Notes under the pieces: model-generated | Seen by the model: only the letters and a program-made list of their open reading frames with translations | The model's database searches: none | Told to the model about the DNA's origin: nothing | Translations under genes and position numbers: made by a program | Part shown: positions 17,978 to 26,091 of the stretch, piece after piece | Layout of the letters: each line of letters begins with the position of its first letter | Position numbering within the stretch: the stretch's first letter is position 1 | NCBI RefSeq assembly: GCF_036404135.1 | Contig: NZ_DASWPE010000125.1 | Coordinates: forward strand, 3,006 to 67,005 | DNA from: Rhodopseudomonas_A sp036404135 | Lineage (GTDB): Bacteria > Pseudomonadota > Alphaproteobacteria > Rhizobiales > Xanthobacteraceae | Length of the DNA: 64,000 bases | Direction: 5' to 3'

Positions 17978-19755
17978 GCGCCGGCAGCGACAATATGCCG
18001 ATCGCGATCGCAGCCTCGCGCGGCAAGCCGCTGTGGCTGCGGCATCTGCCGTATTTCATCGGCGCCGCGATCGTGGTGACGCTCGCCGCCAGCGTCAGCT
18101 TCGACGGCTACATCCTCAACATCCTGATGCAGGCGACCACCTTTGCGATCGCGGTGTTCGGATTGTCGGTGGTGCTCGGGCTGTGCGGCCAGATCAATCT
18201 GGCGCAGGCCGCGTTCTTCGGCTTCGGCGCCTATGCGGTGGGCATCGGCACCACGGATTTCCAGCTCAGCTATTGGCTCTGCCTCGCCGCCGGCTGCGCC
18301 GTGGCGCTAATCGCCGGCGCGGTGCTCGGGATGTCGACGCTGCGGCTCGGCGGGCATTACTTGGCGATGGTGACGATCTCGTTCCAGCAGATCGTCACGC
18401 TGGTGATGATCAACGCGATCTGGCTGACCCACGGTCCGGACGGCGTCGGCCGCATCGGCCGTCCGGCGCTGTTTCAATCCTCCCAGGCTTATCTGGCGTT
18501 CTGCGTGGCGATGCTGGCGCTGGTCGGCTATGGCGTCTGGCATCTGCCGGACACCCGGCTTGGCCGCGCGATGCGTGCGGTGCGCGACAACGAACTCGCC
18601 GCGGGCGTCGCCGGCATCGAAGTGTTTCGCACCAAGGTCTACGCCTTTGCGCTCAGCGCGGTGCTCGGCGGTCTGGCCGGCGGGCTGTTCGCCGGCGGCT
18701 TCTCCTACATCAGCCCGGATCAGTTTTCCTTCGCGGAATCCATCGTGTTCCTGACGATGTCGCTGCTCGGCGGCGTGGCGTCGCCGATCGGATCTGCGAT
18801 CGGCACCGCGCTGCTGATCCTGATCCCGGAATGGCTGCGGTTTCTGAAAAGCGTGCCGGGGCTCTATCTCGCGATCTACGGCCTGTCGGTGATCCTGATC
18901 ATCCGCTTCATGCCGGACGGCATCTGGGGCTTCGTCAACGTCGCGACGCAGCGCTGGCGCGCCAAGGCCAAGCTGCACGCCGCCGGCCCGCCGCTGCAAT
19001 TATCCCCGGCCAATCTCGGCGGCGACGTCGTGCTGCAGGTCACCGGGCTGGCGAAATATTTCGGCGGGCTGAAAGCCGTCGACAAGGTCGACATCGCGGT
19101 GAAGCGCGGCGGCGTGCACGCGCTGATCGGGCCGAACGGCTCCGGCAAGACCACGACGCTGAACGTGCTGTCGGGCCTCTATCGCGCGACCGCGGGGCAG
19201 GTGCTGCTCGACGGCACCGACCTCACCAATATGCCGCCGCATCTGCGCGCTGCAGCCGGGCTCGGCCGCACCTTCCAGAACATCCGGCTGTTCCGCTCGA
19301 TGACCGCTCTGGAGAACGTGGTGATCGGCGCCGAGCGGCCCGGCAACACGCTGATCGGCAAAGGCGGCGAAGCGGCGCTGCATCAGCGCGCGATGTCGGC
19401 GCTGGCTTTCGTTGGCTTGGGCGCGCGCGCCAACGAATTGATCTCCAGCTTTTCCTACGGCCACCAGCGATTGATCGAAATCGCCCGCGCGCTCGCCGCC
19501 AACCCGACGCTGCTTTTGCTCGACGAACCCGCCGCCGGACTCAACTCCAGCGAGAAGCTCGACCTGCACGAATTGCTGAAGCGCATCGCCGCCCAAGGTC
19601 TCACCATTCTGATCATCGACCACGACATGACGCTGGTGTCGGAGGCGGCGCAGCACATCACCGTGCTGAATTTCGGTCGCCGCATTGCCGACGGCGAATC
19701 GCTGGCGGTGCTGCGCCATCCCGACGTGGTCTCGGCCTATCTCGGGAGCGAATGA
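17974..19755 (+). CDS. Fused ABC permease and ATPase (LivM-LivG)
   Basis: 593-residue fusion. Residues about 1-320 are a LivM-type permease (multiple TM helices, GLCGQINLAQAAFFGFGAYA, AMRAVRDNELAAGVAGI). Residues about 340-593 are a LivG-type ATPase with Walker A GPNGSGKT (386-393), the Q-loop region GLGRTFQNIRLF, signature SFSYGHQRLIEIARAL, Walker B LLLLDEPAAGLN and the H-loop DHDM. The signature is SYGHQ rather than LSGGQ, as is common for LivG. ATGA overlaps join it to the genes on both sides. Single-chain LivM-LivG proteins are known but less usual than separate genes. Confidence 0.93.
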   Translation: MSAGSDNMPIAIAASRGKPLWLRHLPYFIGAAIVVTLAASVSFDGYILNILMQATTFAIAVFGLSVVLGLCGQINLAQAAFFGFGAYAVGIGTTDFQLSYWLCLAAGCAVALIAGAVLGMSTLRLGGHYLAMVTISFQQIVTLVMINAIWLTHGPDGVGRIGRPALFQSSQAYLAFCVAMLALVGYGVWHLPDTRLGRAMRAVRDNELAAGVAGIEVFRTKVYAFALSAVLGGLAGGLFAGGFSYISPDQFSFAESIVFLTMSLLGGVASPIGSAIGTALLILIPEWLRFLKSVPGLYLAIYGLSVILIIRFMPDGIWGFVNVATQRWRAKAKLHAAGPPLQLSPANLGGDVVLQVTGLAKYFGGLKAVDKVDIAVKRGGVHALIGPNGSGKTTTLNVLSGLYRATAGQVLLDGTDLTNMPPHLRAAAGLGRTFQNIRLFRSMTALENVVIGAERPGNTLIGKGGEAALHQRAMSALAFVGLGARANELISSFSYGHQRLIEIARALAANPTLLLLDEPAAGLNSSEKLDLHELLKRIAAQGLTILIIDHDMTLVSEAAQHITVLNFGRRIADGESLAVLRHPDVVSAYLGSE

Positions 19756-20483
19756 TGGCGTTGTTGCAGATCCGCGACCTGGTGGTGCGCTACGGCGAGA
19801 TCGAGGCGCTGCGCGGCATCTCGCTCAGCGTCGCGCAGGGCCAGGTGGTGACGCTGCTCGGCGCCAATGGCGCCGGCAAATCGACCACGCTGCGGGCGAT
19901 TTCCGGGCTGACCAGGCCGGCGGCCGGCGAGATTCTGTTCGACGGCCGATCGATCGCGGGTCTTGGCCCCGAGGCGATCGTGCGGCTGGGGATCAGCCAC
20001 GTGCCGGAGGGGCGGCGGGTGTTTCCCGGCCTCACCGTGAAAGAGAACATCATGCTCGGCGCCTCCAATCGCCGCGTGAAGAAGGCCGAACTCGCGCGCG
20101 AGGCCGACGCGATGTTCGATCTGTTTCCCGACCTCCGGCCATTCGCCGATTCGCTCGGCTGGACGTTGTCCGGCGGGCAGTTGCAGATGGTGGCGGTGGC
20201 GCGCGGGCTGATGGCGAAGCCGCGGCTGTTGTTGCTCGACGAGCCGTCGCTGGGGCTTGCGCCGGTGATCGTGCAGGCGGTGTTCCGAATCATCTCGCAG
20301 ATTCGCCGCACCACCACGGTTCTCTTGGTCGAGCAGAACGCGCGCATGGGGCTGTCCGTTGCCGACACTGGCTATGTGCTGGAGACCGGGCGTATTGTGC
20401 TCGGCGGCAAACCCGACGAATTGTGGGGCAATGAAGCAATCGCAGCGGCCTATCTCGGCGGCCACGCCAAGGTCCGCGCTTAA
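19752..20483 (+). CDS. livF: Branched-chain-type ABC transporter ATPase (LivF family)
   Basis: 243-residue ATPase, the second nucleotide-binding subunit of the transporter. Walker A is GANGAGKST, followed by SHVPEGRRVFPGLTVKENI, signature LSGGQLQMVAVAR, Walker B LLLLDEPSLGLAP and a C-terminal GG(H/K) tail. It starts at the first of two tandem ATGs (19752), overlapping the stop of the permease-ATPase fusion. The dehydrogenase gene starts 17 bases downstream, so uptake and first metabolism of the ligand probably share a transcript. Confidence 0.93.
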   Translation: MMALLQIRDLVVRYGEIEALRGISLSVAQGQVVTLLGANGAGKSTTLRAISGLTRPAAGEILFDGRSIAGLGPEAIVRLGISHVPEGRRVFPGLTVKENIMLGASNRRVKKAELAREADAMFDLFPDLRPFADSLGWTLSGGQLQMVAVARGLMAKPRLLLLDEPSLGLAPVIVQAVFRIISQIRRTTTVLLVEQNARMGLSVADTGYVLETGRIVLGGKPDELWGNEAIAAAYLGGHAKVRA

Positions 20484-20500
20484 CAAGAAGAAACTTTGTG

Positions 20501-21586
20501 ATGGTGACTATCCAGGTCGAGAAGTTGATCGATTTCGTAACTGAAGTATTCGTCCGCGCGGAGTCCTCGGAGGCCGAGGCAAAGCGCATCGCCAGCTATC
20601 TGACCACGTCGAATCTCACCGGACATGACAGCCATGGCGTGATCCGGGTGCCGGTCTATGTGCGCTGGAAGCAAGCCGGCGCGGTCGTTCCGAACCAGAG
20701 CATCGCCATGGTGGTCGACACCCCGGCGCTGGCGGTGGTCGACGGCCGGTTCGGCTACGGCCAGACCGTGGCGCCGCAAGCGGTGCAGATCGGCATCGAC
20801 AAATGCAAGGCGTCGGGGCTGGCGGCGGTGGCGCTGCGCAATTCCGGCCACATCGGCCGGGTCGGCGACTGGGCCGAGATGGCGGCGGCCGCCGGTCTGG
20901 TGTCGATCCATTTCGTCAATGCCGCGGGCTCGATCCTGGTGGCGCCGTTCGGCGGCGTCGAACGCCGATTGTCCACCGCGCCGTTCTGCGTCGGCATCCC
21001 GCGCGAGGCGCAGCGGCCGATCGTGCTGGATTTCGCCACCTCGATCGTCGCCGAGGGCAAGGTGCTGGTGGCGAGCCGCGGCGGCAAGAAGCTGCCGACC
21101 GGCGCCTTGATCGACAGCGACGGCACGCTCAGCGAAGACCCGGCACTGCTCTATGGCCCCTATACGCCGGACAGTCCGCGGATTCACGACAACGGCACCG
21201 GCGCGATCCGCGCCTTCGGCGAGCACAAGGGCTCGGGCCTGGCGCTGATCTGCGAATTGCTCGGCGGCGCGCTCACCGGCACCGGCGCCACCGGCCCGGA
21301 CCGCCGCTTCGCCAACGGCATGTTCGCGATCTATGTCGACCCGCAGCGCATCGACCCGGAACATTTCTTCGACGCCGACGTGGCGCGCTACGTCAAATAT
21401 TTCAAGGACACCAAACCGGCCGCCGGCGCAACCGAGGTGCTGATCCCCGGCGATCCGGAAGCCCGCACCCGCGCCGAGCGCAGCAAGAATGGCGTGCCGC
21501 TGCCCGACGACACCTGGGCGGCGATCGTCAGCATCGCGCGTGAACTCGGCGTTTCCGAGCGCGCGGTGCAGACGGCGGTGGCGTGA
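20501..21586 (+). CDS. Malate/L-lactate dehydrogenase family oxidoreductase (Ldh_2)
   Basis: 361-residue NAD(P)-dependent dehydrogenase of the YlbC/ComC/Mdh type-2 family, which oxidises 2-hydroxy acids such as malate, lactate, sulfolactate or ureidoglycolate. Hallmarks are LTGHDSHGVIRV near residue 40, the RNSGHIGRVGDWAEMAA block, the FATSIVAEGK segment, and the late GEHKGSGLAL motif. ATG 20501 is preferred over GTG 20498. It follows livF by 17 bases and precedes an aldolase gene past a palindromic repeat, suggesting the imported ligand is a hydroxy acid or yields one. The substrate cannot be read from sequence. Confidence 0.9.
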   Translation: MVTIQVEKLIDFVTEVFVRAESSEAEAKRIASYLTTSNLTGHDSHGVIRVPVYVRWKQAGAVVPNQSIAMVVDTPALAVVDGRFGYGQTVAPQAVQIGIDKCKASGLAAVALRNSGHIGRVGDWAEMAAAAGLVSIHFVNAAGSILVAPFGGVERRLSTAPFCVGIPREAQRPIVLDFATSIVAEGKVLVASRGGKKLPTGALIDSDGTLSEDPALLYGPYTPDSPRIHDNGTGAIRAFGEHKGSGLALICELLGGALTGTGATGPDRRFANGMFAIYVDPQRIDPEHFFDADVARYVKYFKDTKPAAGATEVLIPGDPEARTRAERSKNGVPLPDDTWAAIVSIARELGVSERAVQTAVA

Positions 21587-21598
21587 GTCACGCCGAAT

Positions 21599-21691
21599 CG
21601 TCATTGCGAGCCGAGCGAGAAGCGAAGCAATCCAGGGGCGCCAAGCACGGAGCCCTGGATTGCTTCGTCGCAAGCGCTCCTCGCAATGACG
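21599..21691. repeat. TCATTGCGAG-type palindromic repeat
   Basis: CGTCATTGCGAG (21599-21610) and CTCGCAATGACG (21680-21691) are exact inverted ends. Inside, GAAGCAATCCAGGG and CCCTGGATTGCTTC are a second inverted pair. It is a compact, nearly complete hairpin between the dehydrogenase and aldolase genes. A degenerate relative is at 58766-58828. Confidence 0.88.
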
Positions 21692-21761
21692 CGTTGAACC
21701 GCCTGATTTCGTCAGGCGTATTTTCGGCGCGGTGCGCGCCAGCAACAGAGAGCGGGAACCG

Positions 21762-22538
21762 ATGGTCAACAAGGTCAAAGAAATCTGGGCGGCCGGCAAG
21801 GTTGTGGTCAACGGCTGGTTGGCGATTCCGTCGGGCTTCTCCGCCGAGGTGATGGCGCAATGCGGCTTCGACAGCGTCACCGTCGATCTGCAGCACGGCG
21901 TGCAGGACTATCAGACGATGGTCGGCTGTTTTCAGGCGATGCAGGCGCATCCGGTGACGCCAATGGTGCGGGTGCCGTGGAACGAACCCGGCATTATCGG
22001 CAAGGTGCTGGACGGCGGCGCCTATGGCGTGATCTGCCCGATGGTCAACAGCAAGGACGAGGCCGAGGCCTTCGTGCAGGCTTGCAAATATCCGCCGCGC
22101 GGCACCCGCAGCAACGGCCCGATCCGCGCCGGGCTGTATGGCTCGGCGGGCAACTACCAGAGCACGGCCAATGCCGAGACGCTGTGTCTTCCGATGATCG
22201 AGACCAGGACCGCGGTCGACAACATGGAAGCCATCCTCGACGTCGAGGGCATCGCCGGGGTCTATGTCGGGCCAAGCGATCTCGGCTTCTCCTATGGCCT
22301 GGTGCCGAAGCTCGACCGCGACGAGCCGGAAATTCTGGCGATCTACGACAGGCTGTTGAAGCAATGCGACAAGCGCGGGATCTATCCCGGCATCCATTGT
22401 TCGGGTCCGGCCGGCGCCGCCCGCGCCATCGGCCTCGGGTTCAAGCTGGTGACGCTGCTCAACGACAGCGGCATCATGGCCACCGCGGCGAAGCAGTGGA
22501 TCGGTGAAACCCGCAAGAATTCCGGCGGCAAGGCGTAG
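21762..22538 (+). CDS. HpcH/HpaI family aldolase
   Basis: 258-residue class II pyruvate aldolase family protein (TIM barrel). Visible motifs are FDSVTVDLQHGVQDY near residue 40 with the catalytic-base region, PMVRVPWNEPG, LPMIETRTAVDNM containing the metal-binding Glu, and VYVGPSDLGFSYG containing the metal-binding Asp. Members cleave 4-hydroxy-2-oxo acids to pyruvate plus an aldehyde. ATG 21762 follows GAGAGCGGGA. It probably belongs to the transporter-dehydrogenase cluster. The CHMI-family isomerase at 14986 could feed a similar pathway, but the ring-cleavage enzymes are absent here. Confidence 0.88.
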   Translation: MVNKVKEIWAAGKVVVNGWLAIPSGFSAEVMAQCGFDSVTVDLQHGVQDYQTMVGCFQAMQAHPVTPMVRVPWNEPGIIGKVLDGGAYGVICPMVNSKDEAEAFVQACKYPPRGTRSNGPIRAGLYGSAGNYQSTANAETLCLPMIETRTAVDNMEAILDVEGIAGVYVGPSDLGFSYGLVPKLDRDEPEILAIYDRLLKQCDKRGIYPGIHCSGPAGAARAIGLGFKLVTLLNDSGIMATAAKQWIGETRKNSGGKA

Positions 22539-22596
22539 CGCTTGCGGCTGCGCGGCGCGCCTTTACGCGATCGGTGAGCAAAATCGCACGCCGCCT

Positions 22597-22616
22597 GGGC
22601 AGCGCTGCCCGTTGTT
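22597..22616 (+). terminator. Palindrome after the aldolase gene
   Basis: GGGCAGCGCTGCCC (22597-22610) is perfectly self-complementary and is followed by GTTGTT. It can fold as a 5-base stem with a GCGC loop and may end the transporter/aldolase transcript. Confidence 0.45.
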
Positions 22617-22676
22617 AAAGCTTGATCCGCGCAGGCTCCGGTGTTCTGCTCAAAAAAGCTGCTGGAGTTGCCCGCT

Positions 22677-25600
22677 TTGTCGATCTTCGTCGCCCTACAC
22701 CACGTCACGCATTACAAATACGACCGTCCCATCGATCTCGGCCCGCAAACCGTGCGGTTGCGCCCGGCGCCGCACACCAGGACGCCGATCCTGAGCTATT
22801 CGCTCAAGGTCACGCCTTCGAATCACTTCGTCAATTGGCAGCAGGACCCGCAGGGCAACTGGCTGGCGCGCTTCGTGTTTCCGGAGAAGGCCACTGAGCT
22901 GAAGATCGAGGTGGATTTCTCCGCCGAGATGACGGTGATCAACCCGTTCGATTTCTTCGTCGAGCCTTATGCGGAATCCTTCCCGTTCGCTTACACTAAC
23001 GATTTGCAGATCGAACTCGCGCCCTATCTGGCGACCGAGCCGAGCGGCCCGCTGTTCGAGGCTTACCTCGCCGAGATCGCGCGCGAGGCGCCGAGCACGG
23101 TCAATTTCCTGGTCGACCTCAATGCCCGGCTGCGCGATCGCATCAATTACATCATCCGCATGGAGCCGGGCATCCAGACCCCGGAACATACGCTTGAAAC
23201 CGGCGCCGGCTCGTGCCGCGACTCGGCCTGGCTGTTGATCCAGACGCTGCGCCGACTCGGCCTCGCGGCGCGGTTCGTCTCCGGCTATCTGATCCAGTTG
23301 CGCCCCGACATCGCTCCGATCGACGGCAAGGTCGAGGTCGAGAACGACTTCACCGATCTGCACGCCTGGGCCGAGGTCTATATCCCCGGCGCCGGCTGGA
23401 TCGGCTTCGACGCCACCTCGGGGATGCTGGCCGGCGAGGGCCACATCCCGGTCGCCGCCACGCCGCATTATCGCTCGGCGGCGCCGATCTCCGGCATGGC
23501 CGGCTTCGCCAATGTCGATTTCAGTTTCGAAATGAACGTCAAGCGGATCCGCGAGGTGCCGCGGATCACCAAGCCGTTCTCCGACGAAGCCTGGGCGCGG
23601 CTCGACCAGGTTGGCGAGAAGGTCGACGCCGATCTGAAAGCGCACGACGTGCGGCTGACGATGGGCGGCGAGCCGACCTTCGTGTCGATCGACGATCTGG
23701 AATCGCCGGAATGGAATATCGCCGCGGTCGGCCCGACCAAGCGGGTGCTTGGTGACGATCTGCTGCGCCGGCTGCGCGAGCGCTTCGCGCCGGGCGGCTT
23801 GCTGCATTTTGGCCAGGGCAAATGGTATCCCGGCGAAAGCCTGCCGCGCTGGGCGTTCGGCCTGTATTGGCGCAAGGACGGCGTGCCGATCTGGAAAAAT
23901 CCGGCGCTGATCGCGCCGGTCGACGGCAAGCGCCCGGTCAGGATCGCGGAGGCCCAACGCTTCGCCGTGGACACCGCCAAGCGGCTCGGCATCCATTCCG
24001 ACTACATCCTGCCGGCGTTCGAAGATCCGGCGCATTGGCTGCAGAAAGAGGCGGGGCTGCCGCCGAACGTCGATCCCAGCGATTCCAAGCTCGCCGATCC
24101 GGAAGAGCGCGCGCGGATGGCGCGGGTGTTCGACGAAGGGCTCAACGTGCCGAAAGGCTATGTGCTGCCGATCCAGCGCTGGAACGCGGAGGCCGATCGC
24201 TGGCGCAGCGAGCGCTGGAAATTCCGCCGCGGCAATCTGTTTCTGACGCCGGGCGATTCGCCGCTCGGGCTGCGGCTGCCGATCTCGTCATTGCCGCACA
24301 TTCCCGAGGACGAATTCCCCTACACCGTGGAGCAGGACCCGCTGGAGCCGCGCGATCCGTTAGCGGAGGGTGACGCCGCAGCCGCGGCCGCGGTGCGTTC
24401 GGCGAAGGAAAAGCCGAAGAAGAAGCCGGTCCCGGTGCGCACCGCGATGTCGGTCGAGATTCGCGACGGCGTGCTGTGCGCCTTCATGCCGCCGGTGGAA
24501 AAGCTGGAAGACTATCTCGAGCTGATCCGGGCGGTGGAGGCCAGCGCCGAAGACATGCAGATGCAGGTCCATGTCGAGGGCTATCCGCCGCCGTTCGATC
24601 CCCGCGTCGAGGTGATCAAGGTGACGCCCGATCCAGGGGTGATCGAGGTCAACATTCATCCTGCGGCAAACTGGCGGCAGGCGGTGGAGACCACCTTCGG
24701 GCTCTATGAGGAGGCCGCCAAGGTCCGGCTCGGCGCCAACCGCTTCCTGATCGACGGCCGCCACACCGGCACCGGCGGCGGCAACCACGTCGTGGTCGGC
24801 GGCGGCTCGCCTTCCGATTCGCCGTTCCTGCGCCGCCCCGATTTGCTGAAGAGCTTCGTGCTGTATTGGCAGCGGCATCCGTCACTGTCCTACCTGTTCT
24901 CCGGGATGTTCATCGGCCCGACCAGCCAGGCGCCGCGGATCGACGAGGCGAGGCACGACGGGCTCTACGAACTCGAGATCGCGATCGCGCATGTGCCGCT
25001 GCCCGGCGTCGAGGCGCCGCTATGGCTGGTCGACCGGCTGTTCCGCAACATCCTGGTCGACATCACCGGCAATACGCACCGCGCCGAGATCTGCATCGAC
25101 AAGCTGTATTCGCCGGACAGTGCCACCGGCCGGCTCGGCCTGGTGGAATTCCGCGCGCTGGAGATGCCGCCGGACCCGCGGATGAGTCTGGCGCAGCAAT
25201 TGCTGATCCGCGCGCTGGTCGCCAAACTGTGGCGCGAGCCCTTGGACGGCAAATTCGTGCGCTGGGGCACCACGCTGCACGACCGCTTCATGCTGCCTTA
25301 CTATCTGTGGGAGGATTTCAAGGGCGTGCTCGCCGAGCTCGGTGAATCCGGCTACGCTTTCTCGCCGGAATGGTTCGAGGCGCAGCTTGAATTCCGCTTT
25401 CCGGTGTTCGGCAGCGTCAGCCATGGCGGCGTCTCGCTGGAGGTGCGCCAGGCGCTGGAGCCGTGGCACGTGATGGGCGAGGAAGGCTCGGCCGGCGGCA
25501 CCGTGCGTTACGTCGATTCCTCGGTCGAGCGGTTGCAACTGAAGACCGAAGGTTTTGTCGAGGGCCGCCATGTCGTCACCTGCAACGGCCGCAGGCTGCC

Positions 25601-25946
25601 GATGACGCCGACCGGGCGCTCCGGCGAGGCGGTGGCGGCGGTGCGGTTCAAGGCCTGGCAGCCGGCGTCGGGGCTGCATCCGACGATTCCGGTGCATACG
25701 CCTTTGGTGTTCGACATCGTCGACAGCTGGAACGGCCGTTCGCTCGGCGGCTGCGTCTACCACGTCGCCCATCCGGGCGGGCGCTCCTACGAGACCAAGC
25801 CGGTCAACTCCTATGAAGCCGAGGCGCGGCGGTTGGCGCGGTTTCAGGACCACGGCCACACCCCGGGCAAGATCGACCCGCCGCGCGAGGAGCGCAGCCT
25901 GGAGTTTCCGCTCACCCTCGATCTGCGGACGCCGCTGCCGCATTAG
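22677..25946 (+). CDS. Transglutaminase-like/DUF2126 protein
   Basis: 1089-residue protein. It opens with a bacterial transglutaminase N-terminal beta domain (about 1-100), then a papain-like transglutaminase core with Cys180 (ETGAGSCRDSAW), His229 (DLHAWAEVY) and Asp245 (GFDATSG), so the triad is intact. The long remainder (about 320-1089) is DUF2126, with TMGGEPTFVSIDD and GTGGGNHVVVGGG segments. No ATG fits; I choose TTG 22677 because GGAG lies about 10 bases upstream and MSIFVALHHVTHYKYD is the expected family N-terminus. It heads a set with the ATP-grasp/alpha-E and second transglutaminase genes. The family is predicted to cleave or ligate peptide amides; the substrate is unknown. Confidence 0.88.
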   Translation: MSIFVALHHVTHYKYDRPIDLGPQTVRLRPAPHTRTPILSYSLKVTPSNHFVNWQQDPQGNWLARFVFPEKATELKIEVDFSAEMTVINPFDFFVEPYAESFPFAYTNDLQIELAPYLATEPSGPLFEAYLAEIAREAPSTVNFLVDLNARLRDRINYIIRMEPGIQTPEHTLETGAGSCRDSAWLLIQTLRRLGLAARFVSGYLIQLRPDIAPIDGKVEVENDFTDLHAWAEVYIPGAGWIGFDATSGMLAGEGHIPVAATPHYRSAAPISGMAGFANVDFSFEMNVKRIREVPRITKPFSDEAWARLDQVGEKVDADLKAHDVRLTMGGEPTFVSIDDLESPEWNIAAVGPTKRVLGDDLLRRLRERFAPGGLLHFGQGKWYPGESLPRWAFGLYWRKDGVPIWKNPALIAPVDGKRPVRIAEAQRFAVDTAKRLGIHSDYILPAFEDPAHWLQKEAGLPPNVDPSDSKLADPEERARMARVFDEGLNVPKGYVLPIQRWNAEADRWRSERWKFRRGNLFLTPGDSPLGLRLPISSLPHIPEDEFPYTVEQDPLEPRDPLAEGDAAAAAAVRSAKEKPKKKPVPVRTAMSVEIRDGVLCAFMPPVEKLEDYLELIRAVEASAEDMQMQVHVEGYPPPFDPRVEVIKVTPDPGVIEVNIHPAANWRQAVETTFGLYEEAAKVRLGANRFLIDGRHTGTGGGNHVVVGGGSPSDSPFLRRPDLLKSFVLYWQRHPSLSYLFSGMFIGPTSQAPRIDEARHDGLYELEIAIAHVPLPGVEAPLWLVDRLFRNILVDITGNTHRAEICIDKLYSPDSATGRLGLVEFRALEMPPDPRMSLAQQLLIRALVAKLWREPLDGKFVRWGTTLHDRFMLPYYLWEDFKGVLAELGESGYAFSPEWFEAQLEFRFPVFGSVSHGGVSLEVRQALEPWHVMGEEGSAGGTVRYVDSSVERLQLKTEGFVEGRHVVTCNGRRLPMTPTGRSGEAVAAVRFKAWQPASGLHPTIPVHTPLVFDIVDSWNGRSLGGCVYHVAHPGGRSYETKPVNSYEAEARRLARFQDHGHTPGKIDPPREERSLEFPLTLDLRTPLPH

Positions 25947-26091
25947 CGCATGATCCGAAAGCCGAAGCAGGATGACGGTTTGAAGAAACCTCGTACAGCT
26001 CTGGCCTAGTTCAATTGTTCTCTTGACCGGCCGCTGCGCAAACGAGAACGTCTCTCGCAACTTCAGCGCGCACGAGTCAGGAGACCAGGTC

